Positions 5,401-9,856 of a stretch of 9,856 nt of DNA are shown one piece after another (positions within the stretch are counted from its first letter, which is position 1; each line of letters begins with the position of its first letter). The notes under the pieces were generated by a model. The model was given only the letters and a program-made list of their open reading frames with translations. It made no database searches and was not told where the DNA came from. The stretch covers positions 1 to 9,856 of the forward strand of contig JAZRXB010000312.1 of assembly GCA_045600005.1 (NCBI GenBank), written 5' to 3'. The DNA is from Flemingiibacterium sp045600005. Its GTDB lineage: Bacteria; Bacillota; Clostridia; Oscillospirales; CAG-272. The translations under genes were made by a program, and so were the position numbers.

Positions 5401-6399
5401 CCGTTCCTTCCCGACGGAACGCCGCTTGACATCGTGCTGAACCCGATGGGCGTGCCGTCCCGTATGAATATCGGTCAGGTGCTGGAGGTCCATCTCGGCA
5501 TCGCCGCCAGAAAGCTCGGCTGGAAGATCATGACCCCTGTGTTCGACGGCGCGAACGAGGCGGATATCTCCGAGTGCATGACGAAGGCCGGCATGGACCG
5601 TCAGGTGCTGCCGGGAGAAAAGATCCTCGGCAAAAAGCTGTTTGAAGTCTCCTATGACGAGAACGGCGAACGTAAGCTCCGCCCGATCGTCGGCGAAGAA
5701 AGCACCGATCTCGAACATCTCGAAGAGCTTCGTCTTCAGGATAAGCTGAGAATGGTCGACGGCAAGACGATCCTTTACGACGGACGCACGGGCGAACCCT
5801 TTGACAACCCCGTTACCGTCGGTATCATGTATTACCTCAAGCTCCATCACCTCGTTGACGATAAGATCCACGCCCGCTCGACCGGACCTTACGGTCTTGT
5901 CACGCAGCAGCCTCTCGGCGGCAAAGCACAGTTCGGCGGTCAGCGCTTCGGCGAGATGGAGGTGTGGGCCCTTGAAGCCTATGGCGCGGCTTACACGCTT
6001 CAGGAGATCCTGACCGTGAAGTCCGACGACGTGACCGGACGTGTCAAGACCTACGAAGCGATCGTCAAGGGTCAGAATATCCCGACGCCGGGCGTGCCCG
6101 AAGCGTTCAAGGTGCTGGTCAAGGAGCTTCAGTCTCTGGCGCTGGACGTCAAGGTACTCGACCGCGAGGGCAATGTCATCGAGCTGTCCAGTCTCGGCGA
6201 CGAAGAGGATGATTTCACTCCCAACTATGTCTCCGACGCTGACATCGGCGAATCGGTTGCCGACGACGGCGAGCTGAACGGCTATTCGGAAGAAAACGCA
6301 GACGACGAGTTGGACGGGGACGACGACGCCGATATGGAAGGCGATATGTTCGAGTCGGAAGACGGGGACGATCCCTTCGACGACGGCGACGATATGTGA
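2497..6399 (+). CDS. rpoB: DNA-directed RNA polymerase subunit beta
   Basis: Beta subunit of the core RNA polymerase, forming one side of the active-site cleft with beta'. The 1300-residue product is complete. The N-terminal VVNPTMLGKTERMSFAKI motif is family-typical, so I start at the ATG at 2497 (GGAG 11 nt upstream). The frame stays open upstream to 2383, but that part encodes nothing conserved. The rifampicin pocket is at 495-522 (SPLSQFMDQNNPLAELTHKR...), with Q501, D504, H514, R517 and S519 matching E. coli Q513, D516, H526, R529 and S531, so it is predicted sensitive. The active-site motif K-MAGRHGNK has K948 and K956, equal to E. coli K1065 and K1073. The numbering offset rises from 12 to 117 between these points, showing absence of the E. 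coli insertion of about 100 residues. The C-terminal core GPYGLVTQQPLGGKAQFGGQ and following is intact. Residues 1235-1300 are an extreme acidic tail: 32 Asp or Glu, no Lys or Arg. rpoC follows after 21 nt. Confidence 0.98.
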   Translation: MVVNPTMLGKTERMSFAKIGDTLEMPNLIEVQKKSYKWFLDEGLREVLRDVSPITDYSGNLVIEFTDYSIDPTPKYPEEECKERDTNFAAPLRVTVRLTNKATGEVKETPVFMGDFPLMTDNGTFIINGAERVIVSQIVRSPGIYYETSIDKTGKIIYATTVIPYRGAWLEYETDTNDIFYVRIDKNRKIPVTILIRALGIETNEEITRYFGEDPRLMTTMDKDLMQAEADKNHTSLGDEALKEIYKKLRPGEPALVESAQLLINNLFFDPKRYDLAAVGRYKYDKKLALGKRIAGHKLAAPAVSPITGEIICEADVLLDAEKAMEIEHAGINEVYLYLEDGETKVKVFGNGMVEPRYAIGFDLTDIGITEKAKLSVMLEIMNEVGGDPEEFKKVARNRIMELSPKHITKDDIFASINYLTCLAHDIGTKDDIDHLGNRRLRSVGELLQNQLRIGFSRMDKTVKERMTTQDSETLTPNTLINIRPIVTAIREFFGSSPLSQFMDQNNPLAELTHKRRLSALGPGGLNRDRASFDVRDVHYTHYGRMCPIETPEGPNIGLISYLATYAKINQYGFIEAPYRRIDKETGVVTDEVEYMTADMEDNYTIAQANEQLDENNRFANRRISGRRRNEIIEFNADEADYMDVSPKMVVSVATAHIPFLENDDNSRALMGSNMQKQAVPLLTSQAPIVATGMEYKAAVDSGVVICAKNAGYVEKVCADEVVIRTDAGTKDVYHLIKFKRSNQGTCVNQRPIVELGERVEAKQVIADGPATDHGEISLGKNALIGFMTWEGYNYEDAVLLNERLVRDDVYTSIHIEEYSHEARDTKLGPEEITREIPNVSEDTLKDLSPDGIIRKGTEVRAGDILVGKVTPKGETELTAEERLLRAIFGEKAREVRDTSLRLPHGESGIVIDVKGFSCDTSGALPPGVNKVVRVYIAQKRKISVGDKMAGRHGNKGVVSRILPPEDMPFLPDGTPLDIVLNPMGVPSRMNIGQVLEVHLGIAARKLGWKIMTPVFDGANEADISECMTKAGMDRQVLPGEKILGKKLFEVSYDENGERKLRPIVGEESTDLEHLEELRLQDKLRMVDGKTILYDGRTGEPFDNPVTVGIMYYLKLHHLVDDKIHARSTGPYGLVTQQPLGGKAQFGGQRFGEMEVWALEAYGAAYTLQEILTVKSDDVTGRVKTYEAIVKGQNIPTPGVPEAFKVLVKELQSLALDVKVLDREGNVIELSSLGDEEDDFTPNYVSDADIGESVADDGELNGYSEENADDELDGDDDADMEGDMFESEDGDDPFDDGDDM

Positions 6400-6420
6400 G
6401 AATGGAGTAGGAAATAATTG

Positions 6421-9856
<3,436 letters not shown>

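Overview
This is an ordinary bacterial chromosome segment built around the genes for the two large RNA polymerase subunits. The organism is most likely a member of the Bacillota, class Clostridia, probably Oscillospirales. This rests on the sequence style of RpoB and RpoC: RpoC has no SI3 insertion in the trigger loop, and RpoB lacks the roughly 100-residue insertion present in the E. coli subunit. Consensus sigma-A promoters with extended -10 elements, strong AGGAGG ribosome binding sites and GC-rich coding sequence fit as well. The species cannot be named from the window.

Layout from left to right. Positions 1-457 hold no convincing gene. The first 272 bases are packed with perfect or near-perfect hairpins, including a 91-base compound palindrome, and look like repetitive palindromic elements. 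Next is trmL (458-961, minus), a tRNA 2'-O-methyltransferase, with a probable weak terminator overlapping its stop codon. Divergent from it is an unrecognised membrane-anchored protein gene (1111-1692, plus). That gene converges on rpsT (1752-2018, minus, ribosomal protein S20), and a hairpin at 1693-1733 lies between them and is the rpsT terminator. rpsT starts with TTG.

The interval 2019-2496 is a divergent control region. A near-consensus promoter faces left into rpsT. A fully consensus TTGACA-17-TATAAT promoter with a TGn extension and an AT-rich upstream element faces right into rpoB. The rpoB transcript carries a leader of about 213 nt with several stem-loops. rpoB (2497-6399) and rpoC (6421 to the window edge, 3' end missing) form one operon with a 21-nt gap. 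The usual upstream partners rplJ and rplL are not present; the gene next to rpoB is the divergent rpsT.

Functionally the window is translation and transcription housekeeping: S20 for the small ribosomal subunit, TrmL for wobble-base modification, and beta plus beta' for the polymerase core. I see no defence system, CRISPR array, phage or insertion sequence with a transposase. The parts most worth a second look are the palindrome cluster at the left edge, unusual residues in the RpoC F-loop and bridge-helix N-terminus, the long acidic tail of RpoB, and the structured rpoB leader.
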